Assembly (NCBI RefSeq): GCF_022406875.1
Contig: NZ_CP023018.1
Span: 1,561,914-1,625,913 of the forward strand
Direction: 5' to 3'
Length of the DNA stretch: 64,000 nt
Source: Ectothiorhodosinus mongolicus
GTDB taxonomy: Bacteria; Pseudomonadota; Gammaproteobacteria; Ectothiorhodospirales; Ectothiorhodospiraceae
A program made the translations under genes and the position numbers. The notes below the pieces were generated by a model that saw only the letters and a list, made by a program, of their open reading frames with translations, did no database searches and was not told the origin of the DNA. Of the stretch, positions 44,218 to 55,039 are shown piece by piece (the first letter of the stretch is position 1; every line of letters starts with the position of its first letter).

Positions 44218-44775
44218 ATGATGAGTCAGGCTGTGAATGTTGTGCGACAGGCCAAGCGCCTGGGGTGGGTGGTGATGGTCTCTCTGGCATTGGCAGCCTC
44301 GATGCTTATGCCCGTCAGTGCCAATACGGATGAGGTGGGAGAGGGTTTGTTCGTGGTTGAGCCGGCCCGCGTACCTTTTCATGAGAAGCGCTCAGCATCG
44401 TCGTTAACTCAGTTCAGGCATTGCGAAGGACTAGTCAATGCCTCGCTGATTACCTCGTTTCACCAGCTCTTGAGTAGCCTTTCAACCAATTTGGGCATCC
44501 AGCCGCCGATGCAAGCACCCTGTCATTACACCACCGGGTATCTTGAGATTTTTGGTTCGCGCGTGGATACCTACGGGTGGCGCTATTACATCAACCAACA
44601 ATCGATGAATGACTGCGTTTACCGCGATCACTGCACGGATTTTCGCAGTGTGAATGTGATGGTTAAGGGTGGTGAGTTGAAATTCCAGATGATGGTGACG
44701 AATCTCGATCGCAGACTCACGGAGTATATGTGTATCGATACCCGGGGTAATCTGACTCAGGGGCATTGCGAGTAG
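44218..44775 (+). CDS. Secreted or periplasmic protein of unknown function
   Basis: About 185 aa. ATG 44218 (or 44221) with GAGGG upstream; a longer frame starting in the repeat at 44182 is not credible. N-terminal hydrophobic signal (LGWVVMVSLALAASMLMPVSA) and a mature part with six cysteines (HCEGL, PCHYTT, DCVYRDHC, MCIDT and GHCE), which suggests a disulfide-stabilised periplasmic protein. Not recognised. Confidence 0.6.
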   Translation: MMSQAVNVVRQAKRLGWVVMVSLALAASMLMPVSANTDEVGEGLFVVEPARVPFHEKRSASSLTQFRHCEGLVNASLITSFHQLLSSLSTNLGIQPPMQAPCHYTTGYLEIFGSRVDTYGWRYYINQQSMNDCVYRDHCTDFRSVNVMVKGGELKFQMMVTNLDRRLTEYMCIDTRGNLTQGHCE

Positions 44776-44781
44776 ACCGAA

Positions 44782-44820
44782 GGGGTACGACCCCAATTGG
44801 GGTCGTACCCCATTTTTTTT
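44782..44820. repeat. Palindromic repeat pair with T-run
   Basis: GGGGTACGACCCC and GGGGTCGTACCCC are inverted with only AATT between them, followed by a run of T. This copy could serve as an intrinsic terminator for the upstream gene; it lies 16 bp before the permease gene. Confidence 0.9.
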
Positions 44821-44836
44821 TGCTAATCTCCGTTGC

Positions 44837-46564
44837 ATGATCGACAAAGAGACGCGGTTGGGGGTTGAAGGGCGCCCGCCCAAGCTGATGCTGCTGGTCA
44901 ACGGCATGCAGCATGCCGTGCTGATTTTGGGCATTGGCTTGGCTATGCCGATTTTGGTGTTGTCACATTCTGGATTATCGGAGCAGCAAGCGGGACATCT
45001 GCTGAGCTTGTCCATGATCGCCGTGGCGCTTTCGACGCTGCTGTTGATTCAGGCCAGAACCATCATAGGTTCGGGCTATCTCATTCCCGCGGTTTACACC
45101 GCCGCTTATTTGCCGCCATGTATCGCAGCAATGCAGCACGGTGGGCCGGCATTGGTGATGGGCATGCTGATGTTTGGCGGTGTGCTGCAGATGGCGATCG
45201 CGCCTTTGATTTTTCGTCTGCGTGCCTATTTGCCCACCGAGATTGGCGGCTTAGCGGTGGTCATGATTGGCGTGACCTTGGGTAGCTTGGGGATTCATAT
45301 GCTGCTAGAGACTCAAGCGCCCGTGGGGCTTGAGGCGCCGCCGGGGTATTTATTGTTGCTCGGCTTGGTCACCTTATTTTTGATGATGGGGTTAAGTGTT
45401 TGGGGTAAAGGAAGCTGGCGCTATTACTGCTCACTCTGGGGGATATTGCTGGGTGTGGTTACGGCAATGTCCTTGGGACTCATCGACTGGCGTGAGGAAA
45501 TGGGTCACATTGTCACCCAAGGATTTGCTTTCCCGCAGCCACTGTTGCACTGGCCGCAGTTTAGCTGGCATTTGGCCCCAGCCTTCGCGGTGGGGGCTTT
45601 AATTTGTGTGATGCGCGGTATGGGCGACATGATCGCCGCGCAGAAAGTGGAAAAGCCGCAGTGGGTACGCCCAGATTATGCGCGCATCCGCGGCGGGTTA
45701 TTGGCTGACGGGATGGGTAATTTTTTGGCCGGCTTGCTGGGCAGTCCCTCCGGCCTGAATACATCCTCGGGGAACGTGGGCCTCGCTGCAGCAACGGGTA
45801 TTACCGCGCGCCGCATGGGTTATGGCATCGCCGCTTTCTTGGTGCTGATTGCCCTATTGCCGGGAGTTGCGCAGTTTTTTCTGCATACGCCGCGGCCGAT
45901 TTTTGGTGCCGTCCTGTTGTTTTCCTCGGCGCTGATTATCTTTAATGGCATGCGGGTGATTTTTTCCCGGCTTTTGGATGCGCGGCGCATGCTGACTTTG
46001 GGCGTTCCGCTGGTGGTCGGGCTGAACTTTGATTGGTTGCAGCTACATGCCAATCCAGTGATCGAGCCCGTCACCCGCATCTTTAATTCGGGTGTGATGC
46101 TCGCGTTGGTGCTGGCTTTGTTGCTGAATTTCTTGTTTCGCATCGGCATTACCCAGCGCATGGAATGGCAAACCAGCCCTCAGCTACTGAAATGGCAGGA
46201 CACCCAGGCGCGCCTAAAAACTCAGGGAGGGCAGTGGGGTTTGCGGGTGGATGTCATGGAGCGCGCATTAAAGGCCATTCATGAGGTGGTCGAGGCATTG
46301 GCGCAAAACTCTGGCCCTCAAGTGCCCGTGACCATCGAGGTGGCTTTTGATCAGGTGGAGCTGCGTGTGCGCGTGCATTATCAAGGTCAGCCTTTGCCTA
46401 TGGTGGCCAATGTCGAAATGGATGCCGAGGAACTGATGACCCTAGATGAGCGTCAAACTGAGGAGCGGCTGCGTGCTGCCATGCTCTTAAGGCTGGCGGA
46501 CCGGGTGCAGCAATCCACCTTCGATGGGGGCAGGCAATGCCTGGAATTGCTTTTCGATCACTGA
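44837..46564 (+). CDS. NCS2-family nucleobase permease with a C-terminal soluble domain
   Basis: 575 aa. Residues ~10-430 are a xanthine/uracil-type permease with about 12-14 helices (ILGIGLAMPILVLSHSGLSEQQAG; VGALICVMRGMGDMIAAQ; GSPSGLNTSSGNVGLAAATGITAR, the usual substrate-site region). The last ~130 residues are soluble; RVDVMERALKAIHEVVEALAQ and VTIEVAFDQVELRVRVHYQG loosely recall a GHKL/anti-sigma-type ATPase fold. Probably a purine or pyrimidine importer; the added domain may regulate it. Confidence 0.85.
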   Translation: MIDKETRLGVEGRPPKLMLLVNGMQHAVLILGIGLAMPILVLSHSGLSEQQAGHLLSLSMIAVALSTLLLIQARTIIGSGYLIPAVYTAAYLPPCIAAMQHGGPALVMGMLMFGGVLQMAIAPLIFRLRAYLPTEIGGLAVVMIGVTLGSLGIHMLLETQAPVGLEAPPGYLLLLGLVTLFLMMGLSVWGKGSWRYYCSLWGILLGVVTAMSLGLIDWREEMGHIVTQGFAFPQPLLHWPQFSWHLAPAFAVGALICVMRGMGDMIAAQKVEKPQWVRPDYARIRGGLLADGMGNFLAGLLGSPSGLNTSSGNVGLAAATGITARRMGYGIAAFLVLIALLPGVAQFFLHTPRPIFGAVLLFSSALIIFNGMRVIFSRLLDARRMLTLGVPLVVGLNFDWLQLHANPVIEPVTRIFNSGVMLALVLALLLNFLFRIGITQRMEWQTSPQLLKWQDTQARLKTQGGQWGLRVDVMERALKAIHEVVEALAQNSGPQVPVTIEVAFDQVELRVRVHYQGQPLPMVANVEMDAEELMTLDERQTEERLRAAMLLRLADRVQQSTFDGGRQCLELLFDH

Positions 46565-47298
46565 CTTTGGGGGCCCTGGCGCTGACCTTAGTGCCGTTGG
46601 TGCTCGTCCAGGCGGGTTGCACGGCGTGGCGTTTGGGCGAAGCAGCGCAATTGTCACGCAGCAGTGTGGCGCTGCAACACCACCCAGAGAATCCTACTTT
46701 GCGCCTATTGTTGGTGGGCGATAGCACGGGAGTGGGGACCGGTGCGGACAGCCCGCAGGGCAGTGTGGCGGGTTATCTGGCTGCCGATTATCCCTTGTTG
46801 CATATCGATAACCGGGCGCGCGATGGTGCGCGCTTTGCGCAGGTGGTGCAGCAGCTGGCAGCTCAAGAGTCTGCCGGGCAGCGCTATGATTTAGTGCTGA
46901 TCATGGCCGGCGGCAATGATGTCATTCGTGGCACGCGCGCGGAGTTGTTGACGCGCCAGATCGATACGACCTTGGCTATCGCCGGACGCCTGGCTGCTGA
47001 GGTGGTGGTCTTGCCGCCTGGGAATGTCGGCAATGCACCCTTTTTCTTTGCGCCGCTGCGCGGGGTGATGACTCGACGCTCGGAGAATTTCCATGTCTTA
47101 ATGGAGACCCTAACCGAGCAACATAGCGTCGGCTATGTGCGGCTATTTTTATCTCGCGAGGAAGATCCCTTCGTGACGGATGTGGACCTGAACGCCGCCG
47201 ATGGCCTGCATCCCAGCGCCGCTGGATATGCCCTCTGGTATCAAGAGCTGCTTGATCAAACCCAGTGGCGCGAGCGTCTAAGCCCTGCCGCTTTGTAA
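46537..47298 (+). CDS. SGNH/GDSL-type hydrolase, membrane- or envelope-associated
   Basis: 253 aa. An N-terminal hydrophobic segment (LTLGALALTLVPLVLVQAGC) precedes an SGNH hydrolase domain: GDSTGVG (nucleophile Ser), GGNDVIRG (oxyanion Asn), and the C-terminal DGLHPSAAGY with the catalytic Asp/His. Likely an esterase or lipase. It overlaps the permease gene by 28 bp. Confidence 0.88.
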   Translation: MPGIAFRSLTLGALALTLVPLVLVQAGCTAWRLGEAAQLSRSSVALQHHPENPTLRLLLVGDSTGVGTGADSPQGSVAGYLAADYPLLHIDNRARDGARFAQVVQQLAAQESAGQRYDLVLIMAGGNDVIRGTRAELLTRQIDTTLAIAGRLAAEVVVLPPGNVGNAPFFFAPLRGVMTRRSENFHVLMETLTEQHSVGYVRLFLSREEDPFVTDVDLNAADGLHPSAAGYALWYQELLDQTQWRERLSPAAL

Positions 47299-47352
47299 GA
47301 CTCTTCTGTATGATGGCGGGTTTTTATAACCCCAATATCTGCAGTAGATTAA

Positions 47353-48717
<1,365 letters not shown>

Positions 48718-48752
48718 CAGATCCGCGCGCCGCCATGCGGGTTATGGGGCGC

Positions 48753-51398
48753 TTAAGAGATCACAGCGGCGCAGAGTAGCTGCTGACTGACGACATCGGC
48801 CATCAGCTTTAAGCCGCTATCGCGGGTGTCACGGACCTGCACAGCGCCCGCCACCTGTGCATCAATGCCGTCCTCCGGGTCTAGGCTGACTTTGGCTCCG
48901 GGCTGCTGTTCCAGCCATTGTGGGTAATAGTCGCAACAGGGATGCCCAGGCCGGATGGCGATATAGGCGATGCGCGACTCCACCAGATCTTGGAAAAAGT
49001 GCGAGCCGTAGGAGAGATCCGGCATCAGCTGATCGCCGAGTTCCGCGACTTCGACCAGCGCTGTCATGCGGCTGATGTCCGAGAAGCGAATGGGTACGCC
49101 CAGTGATGGTGTGCTACTGCCCCAGCGACCCGGCCCAATCAGTAGGGTGGGGCAGTCTTGGGCGCTGGCATATTGCGCATTAAGCCGACCGATGAGGCGG
49201 GCCACGGCATATTTTCGGGACAAGTCCAAAGCGGCATAACGCTGGCCATCAACGCGAATCACTCGAGCGATGGGCTGTTCGATGTTGCCGCCCATGAACT
49301 GGCCTCGGGTGGCCATGAGCTGATGTTTGCTGGCCACGTTTTGGGGTAGTTGGGGGGCTTTTTGCTGCCCCAGTGTTTGCAGCGGGCGGCACTGCACGAG
49401 ATTGAGACGTATGGCGCCATCAGCATCAATATGCACCGTGAATTCCACATCCACCGGGTATTTATAGGCCTGTTCTAGGCTGCTGAGTAGGCGCCGCATT
49501 AAGGGCACAAACTCGCTGTCATTCAACAGCTTGGCGAAATCCAAATGCCAAATCAGCGGGCCGCCTTGTTGGCGAGAGGCGACGCTGGCTTGGGTATCCA
49601 GGCTGCCCAGCCAGTTGAGCGGCGTCTCAAGCCCCGGAGCTACGGGCAGTAACTCCCGTAAAGACAGGCTGACCAGCGAATTGCGCTCGACATCCAAAGC
49701 ATCAAGCAGGTGTTGGCTATAACGCCGGGCTTCTTCGGCGTCGCTATAGGGTCGGCGCGTCGGCGCATCCAGCGGGATGATGGCGGCGTGATCGCCGTCT
49801 TGTCGGTCCACGGCGCGGGTCCCCAAACCCATCACCAGGCGCAGCATACCCGCGGCGGGATTTAGATCAGGGTGCCATGCAAAAATATTGCGCGACACCG
49901 CCACCCCCGCCGCATCGGGCAGGTAATAGCGATCTTGGTAGCTGCCGTTGACTCGCTGGATCAGCAAGGCCATGGGCTCCTCGCACTCGGCAAGGCCCCG
50001 GGCATCGCGATAGCTCAGGGCATCGGCGCTAACGCTACTGGCATAGACCTGCAAAATCGCCTGCTCTAGCGCCGCCAGACGTTCTTCGGGTGGGCCTTGA
50101 TTAACCAAAAACAGGCTGTCGTACTTACCCGCAAACGCATTGCCAAAGCCATCTTCCAGTAGGCTGCTAGAGCGCACGAGGATGGGATACTGGCCAAAAT
50201 AATCTAAGACTCTGGGAAGCGCTTGGCGCACGCCCTCTGGCAAAGTGCCGGCACAAATGGCGGCGTGTAGCCGCGCCCCTGCGCTATGAAAATGCTCGTG
50301 CTGGCGGTGCTGCATCAATAAATGCCATAGCCGGTTGTGAACGATAAAGGCATAAAATGCATCGGTGCCGAGAAAGAAAGCATCCTCGGGGGCCAGATGC
50401 TGATCCCAAAGCGCCTGATCTTGGACAATCAAGATACGCCGCGCGAGCAGCATGCCAACCGCTTTGCCACCGATAAATCCACTACCGATCATGCGCGCCC
50501 GAATCGCCAACAGGTCCGCTAGGCGAAAATGCTGTTGCGCCAGGCTTTGAATACGCTCATCGCGTCCTAAGAGCATGCGGCACAGGCGCTCGATTAAGGG
50601 TTGATGCGCGTCCTCCGGTTCTTCGCTGGCGACTTGCTGGGCTTCCAGAAACAGCGCGTCCCAGTAGTCCAATTGGCGCATGGGCGCATCCATGACGGTT
50701 AAGCCCATAGCCGCTTGGGTGCGGGTGACTGCGCTGCTGTCGGTAATCGGAATCAGCTGCTCGCCTTGCTGCTCATGCGGTAAAAACATGGTCGGGGATC
50801 GGCGCTGATCGGCCTTGACCGGTTGGATGTGACAGCCACCGGCATGGCGGCGCACATCGATTAAGACCTGAGTGGTACGGCGAATGCGCGAGATTGTGTC
50901 ATGGGAATGGCGCCTGGCCAACAGCGCAAAATAAGCCACTGTGTCCAGTTCGTACAGATAAGGACAGACCACCTCAAACAAGTAACCCACCATGCGATCG
51001 GTGGCCCAATCTGACAATAAATCCGAGAGGCAGTCGAAGACGTAAAAGGCGCCTCGGCCATGCCGGGTGATGAGTTCATAGACGTGGGCGGTGAAAGTCT
51101 CAAAGCCTTGCAGCGCATCGAGTTCGACTAAGGTGACGCCCTCTGCTGCGGTGAGTAGCGGCCTGTGGGCACCAAAGCGGATATAGAGGATTTGTCGACC
51201 ACTGTGCTTGGCGGCCTCGACAAAGGCGCTGACATGGCGTTGATAATCCTCGAGATCATCGACGCGCCACACCACATTATCGCCAATGCGCAGATCATCA
51301 ATGATCCCATCAAGGGCAAGAATTCCGGTGGAAACACGACATGCGTCAGTTTTACGCTGCATCAAGGCACCTGCTTGGTTCAACCGAGTCCAGAGCAT
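48753..51398 (-). CDS. PEP/pyruvate-binding (PPDK N-terminal type) protein with degenerate KaiC-like N-terminus
   Basis: 881 aa. Residues ~20-210 resemble a KaiC/RadA ATPase domain (STGILALDGIIDDLRIGDNVVW...GRQILYIRFGA), but where a P-loop is expected there is VDDLEDYQRHV, so it should not bind ATP in the usual way. Residues ~310-690 are the ATP-grasp, nucleotide/PEP-binding domain of PEP synthase and PPDK (GSGFIGGKAVGML, ILVRSSSLLEDGFGNAFAGKYDS, LNLVQCRPLQ). The phosphohistidine and TIM-barrel domains of those enzymes are absent; ~180 unassigned residues follow. Function unknown. Confidence 0.8.
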   Translation of the reverse strand: MLWTRLNQAGALMQRKTDACRVSTGILALDGIIDDLRIGDNVVWRVDDLEDYQRHVSAFVEAAKHSGRQILYIRFGAHRPLLTAAEGVTLVELDALQGFETFTAHVYELITRHGRGAFYVFDCLSDLLSDWATDRMVGYLFEVVCPYLYELDTVAYFALLARRHSHDTISRIRRTTQVLIDVRRHAGGCHIQPVKADQRRSPTMFLPHEQQGEQLIPITDSSAVTRTQAAMGLTVMDAPMRQLDYWDALFLEAQQVASEEPEDAHQPLIERLCRMLLGRDERIQSLAQQHFRLADLLAIRARMIGSGFIGGKAVGMLLARRILIVQDQALWDQHLAPEDAFFLGTDAFYAFIVHNRLWHLLMQHRQHEHFHSAGARLHAAICAGTLPEGVRQALPRVLDYFGQYPILVRSSSLLEDGFGNAFAGKYDSLFLVNQGPPEERLAALEQAILQVYASSVSADALSYRDARGLAECEEPMALLIQRVNGSYQDRYYLPDAAGVAVSRNIFAWHPDLNPAAGMLRLVMGLGTRAVDRQDGDHAAIIPLDAPTRRPYSDAEEARRYSQHLLDALDVERNSLVSLSLRELLPVAPGLETPLNWLGSLDTQASVASRQQGGPLIWHLDFAKLLNDSEFVPLMRRLLSSLEQAYKYPVDVEFTVHIDADGAIRLNLVQCRPLQTLGQQKAPQLPQNVASKHQLMATRGQFMGGNIEQPIARVIRVDGQRYAALDLSRKYAVARLIGRLNAQYASAQDCPTLLIGPGRWGSSTPSLGVPIRFSDISRMTALVEVAELGDQLMPDLSYGSHFFQDLVESRIAYIAIRPGHPCCDYYPQWLEQQPGAKVSLDPEDGIDAQVAGAVQVRDTRDSGLKLMADVVSQQLLCAAVIS

Positions 51399-51484
51399 GG
51401 CTATGATGGCATAATAAATCTCCCATAAGTGATGGGGTCATCAGGCAGAGCACACAGCCCCAAAAATGCTTTCAGAGGTGCGAC

Positions 51485-52853
<1,369 letters not shown>

Positions 52854-52886
52854 CAGCAAGATGCAGTGGGGCAATTGGGAGGGGGC

Positions 52887-54329
52887 ATGAGATCATCCAG
52901 GGGCTCAAAGGCCTTCATGGAAATCCTAAAACGTTTGGGGCCGGTGGTACTGCCCTTTGCCGATGCGGCGACACGCGAGTTGCCGCTGGCACGTCTTTTG
53001 CGGCTATCGATGTTCCAGATATCGGTGGGCATGTCTATGGTGATGCTCACTGGCACGCTCAACCGCGTGATGGTGGTCGAACAGGGCGTCTCCGCCTGGA
53101 TTGTGGCGCTGATGGTCTCCCTGCCTTTGGTGTTTGCCCCCTTCAGAGCTCTTTTGGGGCATCGTTCGGATTCACATCGTTCGGCATTTGGTTGGCGCCG
53201 CGTGCCTTATCTTTGGATGGGGACACTGCTGCAGTTTGCCGGCTTTGCCATTATGCCGTTTGCCTTGTTGCTGCTCGCTGATGGTGGGGTCGGACCCCAA
53301 TTCGTGGGCCCCATGGCGGCGGCGGCTTCGTTCTTATTGGTGGGGGCGGGCTTGCATACGGTGCAAACCGCAGGTTTAGCGCTGGCGACTGATCTGGCCG
53401 CGCCCGAACAGCGACCCCGAGTCGTGGCTCTTTTGTACGTGATTTTGCTGCTGGGTATGGTGGCCTCATCATCTTTGTTTGGCTTTTTACTCATCGATTT
53501 CAGTGCCGAGCGCCTCATCCAAGTCTTGCAGGGTGTGGCGGTGGCAACAGTGGCCATCAACTTATTTGCCTTGTGGAAGCAGGAGGCTATTAATAATGTG
53601 CGCGCCAAAGCCCGACACATTAAAGGTATCCCCTTCATGGAAGCCTGGCGCTCATTCGCTCAAGGCTCACAAATTCGACGCTTACTGGTGGTGATCGGTC
53701 TGGGGACCGCTGGGTTTAATATGCAGGATATTTTGCTTGAGCCCTATGGCGGCGAGATTTTGGGAATGTCAGTAGCAGCCACCACCACGCTTACGGCTTT
53801 ATGGGCGATGGGTATGTTAATGGCGTTCTCGCTGGCGGCGGTCTTATTGACCCGTGGCGCTGATCCTTATCGCATTGGTGGGGTGGGTGCACTGTTGGGT
53901 GTGTTCGCGTTTGTGATCGTGGTCTTGGCTGTGCCCATGCAGTCCGTGTTGGTGTTTCGTATTGGCACCGGGCTAATTGGGTTTGGGGCAGGATTGTTTG
54001 CTGTATCCACCTTGTTGGCCATGATGTCGTTTGCGCGCAATGAACAAAGCGGCATTGCCGTGGGTGCTTGGGGCGCTGTGCAAGCCACAGCAGCTGGCGC
54101 GGCAATTGCCATAGGTGGCGCATTGCGGGACATTGTTACTGCTCTGGGGAATCGCGGCTTACTCATGGACTCTTTGTCCACGCCGGCCTCAGGTTATTTG
54201 GTGGTGTATTACCTCGAGATCATCTTGCTCTTGGCTGCGCTGATTGCCTTTCTGCCCTTGATCCGTCAGGGAGGCCCTAGGCATCGCACTGAAGAGCGTT
54301 TCGGTATGCCCGATTTCCCCAATGCCTGA
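52887..54329 (+). CDS. pucC: PucC-family (BCD) membrane protein for light-harvesting complexes
   Basis: 480 aa, about 12 helices, major-facilitator relative of the BCD family (PucC/LhaA/bch2). Seen: LFQLSMFQISVGMS-like opening (LLRLSMFQISVGMSMVMLTGTLNRVM), APFRALLGHRSDSHRSAFGWRRVPYLWMGTL, and GFNMQDILLEPYGGEILGM. Members help assembly of LH complexes, probably by handling bacteriochlorophyll. GGGAGGGGG precedes ATG 52887. A palindromic repeat unit is read in frame as part of a loop (DGGVGPQFVGP). Light-harvesting genes follow directly; PucC rather than LhaA is my preference. Confidence 0.88.
   Translation: MRSSRGSKAFMEILKRLGPVVLPFADAATRELPLARLLRLSMFQISVGMSMVMLTGTLNRVMVVEQGVSAWIVALMVSLPLVFAPFRALLGHRSDSHRSAFGWRRVPYLWMGTLLQFAGFAIMPFALLLLADGGVGPQFVGPMAAAASFLLVGAGLHTVQTAGLALATDLAAPEQRPRVVALLYVILLLGMVASSSLFGFLLIDFSAERLIQVLQGVAVATVAINLFALWKQEAINNVRAKARHIKGIPFMEAWRSFAQGSQIRRLLVVIGLGTAGFNMQDILLEPYGGEILGMSVAATTTLTALWAMGMLMAFSLAAVLLTRGADPYRIGGVGALLGVFAFVIVVLAVPMQSVLVFRIGTGLIGFGAGLFAVSTLLAMMSFARNEQSGIAVGAWGAVQATAAGAAIAIGGALRDIVTALGNRGLLMDSLSTPASGYLVVYYLEIILLLAALIAFLPLIRQGGPRHRTEERFGMPDFPNA
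53286..53298. repeat. Palindromic repeat unit (GGGGTCGGACCCC) inside the PucC-type gene
   Basis: Same unit as elsewhere but with a CGG centre; encodes part of a loop between membrane helices. Could be chance similarity because only one unit is present. Confidence 0.55.
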
Positions 54330-54376
54330 GGCTTTCGCCCGGTAAATCTGACCTGCGTCAGAAAAACCACAAGGTG

Positions 54377-54394
54377 TGTGTGGCATTCACCACA
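54377..54394 (+). promoter_or_regulatory. Possible PpsR/CrtJ-type site upstream of the light-harvesting genes
   Basis: TGT-N12-ACA (TGTGTGGCATTCACCACA), the motif bound by PpsR/CrtJ repressors of photosynthesis genes, lies 180 bp before the alpha gene. The motif is short, so this is tentative. Confidence 0.35.
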
Positions 54395-54438
54395 GGCTTC
54401 GTTACACTAAGTCCATACAGGTTTTCGGGGAATAGTTT

Positions 54439-54571
54439 ATACCCTCGAAGTGCCTGAGAAGGCAGAGCGAATCCCCAGGGGGGGAGTTACACGGTTAACT
54501 GATGTACGTCACACAAAATTGAGGGTAAGTGGCCTACATTGACAACCATAGAATCTTTAACAAGAGGGTAT
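54439..54571 (+). promoter_or_regulatory. Leader with alternative pairings around the alpha-subunit ribosome-binding site
   Basis: ATACCCTC (54439-54446) is complementary to GAGGGTAT (54564-54571), which is the Shine-Dalgarno region of the alpha gene, and also to GAGGGTA at 54521-54527. A small hairpin (TGCCT/AGGCA) at 451-464 and a GGGGA/TCCCC stem (54427-54431 with 54472-54476) lie between. If transcribed, the leader could switch between masked and open states. Confidence 0.45.
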
Positions 54572-54575
54572 TTCG

Positions 54576-54773
54576 ATGAGCGAGTACAGACCTACAAAGC
54601 CGAGCAACCCCAGAGACGATTGGAAGCTGTGGTTGGTTGTGAACCCCGGTACTTGGCTGATGCCAATCCTGATGACCGTCCTGGTTGTAGCTCTTGCGGT
54701 GCACGCATTTGTTTACAGCAATGACGACTACAACCCGCTGCGTGCCGAAGGCAGCTTCTCACAGACCAAGTAA
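54576..54773 (+). CDS. pucA: Light-harvesting complex alpha subunit
   Basis: 65 aa single-helix antenna polypeptide. DDWKLWLVVNPGTWLMP is the family N-terminal segment; His43 in ALAVHAFVYSNDDYNPL is the bacteriochlorophyll ligand. The C-terminal tail is polar. GAGGGTA lies upstream of the ATG. Because no reaction-centre pufLM genes are adjacent, a peripheral (LH2-type) role is more likely than LH1, but the sequence alone does not settle it. Confidence 0.93.
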   Translation: MSEYRPTKPSNPRDDWKLWLVVNPGTWLMPILMTVLVVALAVHAFVYSNDDYNPLRAEGSFSQTK

Positions 54774-54788
54774 CGGAGGATTCAGTCA

Positions 54789-54929
54789 ATGAACGAGAAC
54801 AGCATCTCCGGTTTGACCGAAGAACAAGCCAAGGATTTCCACGAGCAGTTCAAAACCACCTTCACGGTATTCGTGGTTTTAGCCGCAGTAGCACACTTCT
54901 TAGTGTTCATGTGGAGACCTTTCTACTAA
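54789..54929 (+). CDS. pucB: Light-harvesting complex beta subunit
   Basis: 46 aa: MNENSISGLTEEQAKDFHEQ then a hydrophobic helix and AVAHFLVFMWRPFY. His36 is the bacteriochlorophyll ligand and His18 the second conserved His; the WRPF ending is typical of beta chains. CGGAGGA lies upstream of the ATG, 15 bp after the alpha stop. In most purple bacteria beta precedes alpha; here the order is reversed. Confidence 0.94.
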   Translation: MNENSISGLTEEQAKDFHEQFKTTFTVFVVLAAVAHFLVFMWRPFY

Positions 54930-54960
54930 GATTCACACCGTTGCTTCGGTAACGTGTTGA

Positions 54961-54989
54961 AAAGGGGCGGCTTTAACCGCCCCTTTTTT
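54961..54989 (+). terminator. Intrinsic terminator after the light-harvesting genes
   Basis: AAAGGGGCGG (54961-54970) pairs with CCGCCCCTTT (54977-54986) around CTTTAA, followed by more T. Ends the alpha/beta transcript. Confidence 0.93.
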
Positions 54990-55039
54990 GTGGGCGTGTT
55001 ACAATCCGCGACTTTCCCAATCCCCATTAAGGCCGAGTT

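Noticed and set aside
22325-44820. The repeated palindromes as a CRISPR array
   Set aside because: Units are dispersed over tens of kilobases, lack regularly sized spacers and no cas gene is present.
54347-54362. Hairpin TCTGAC/GTCAGA as terminator after the PucC-type gene
   Set aside because: Stem of only 6 bp and no T-run.
54539-54544. TTGACA as a -35 box for the light-harvesting genes
   Set aside because: A -10 box at proper distance would place the transcription start at or after the alpha start codon.
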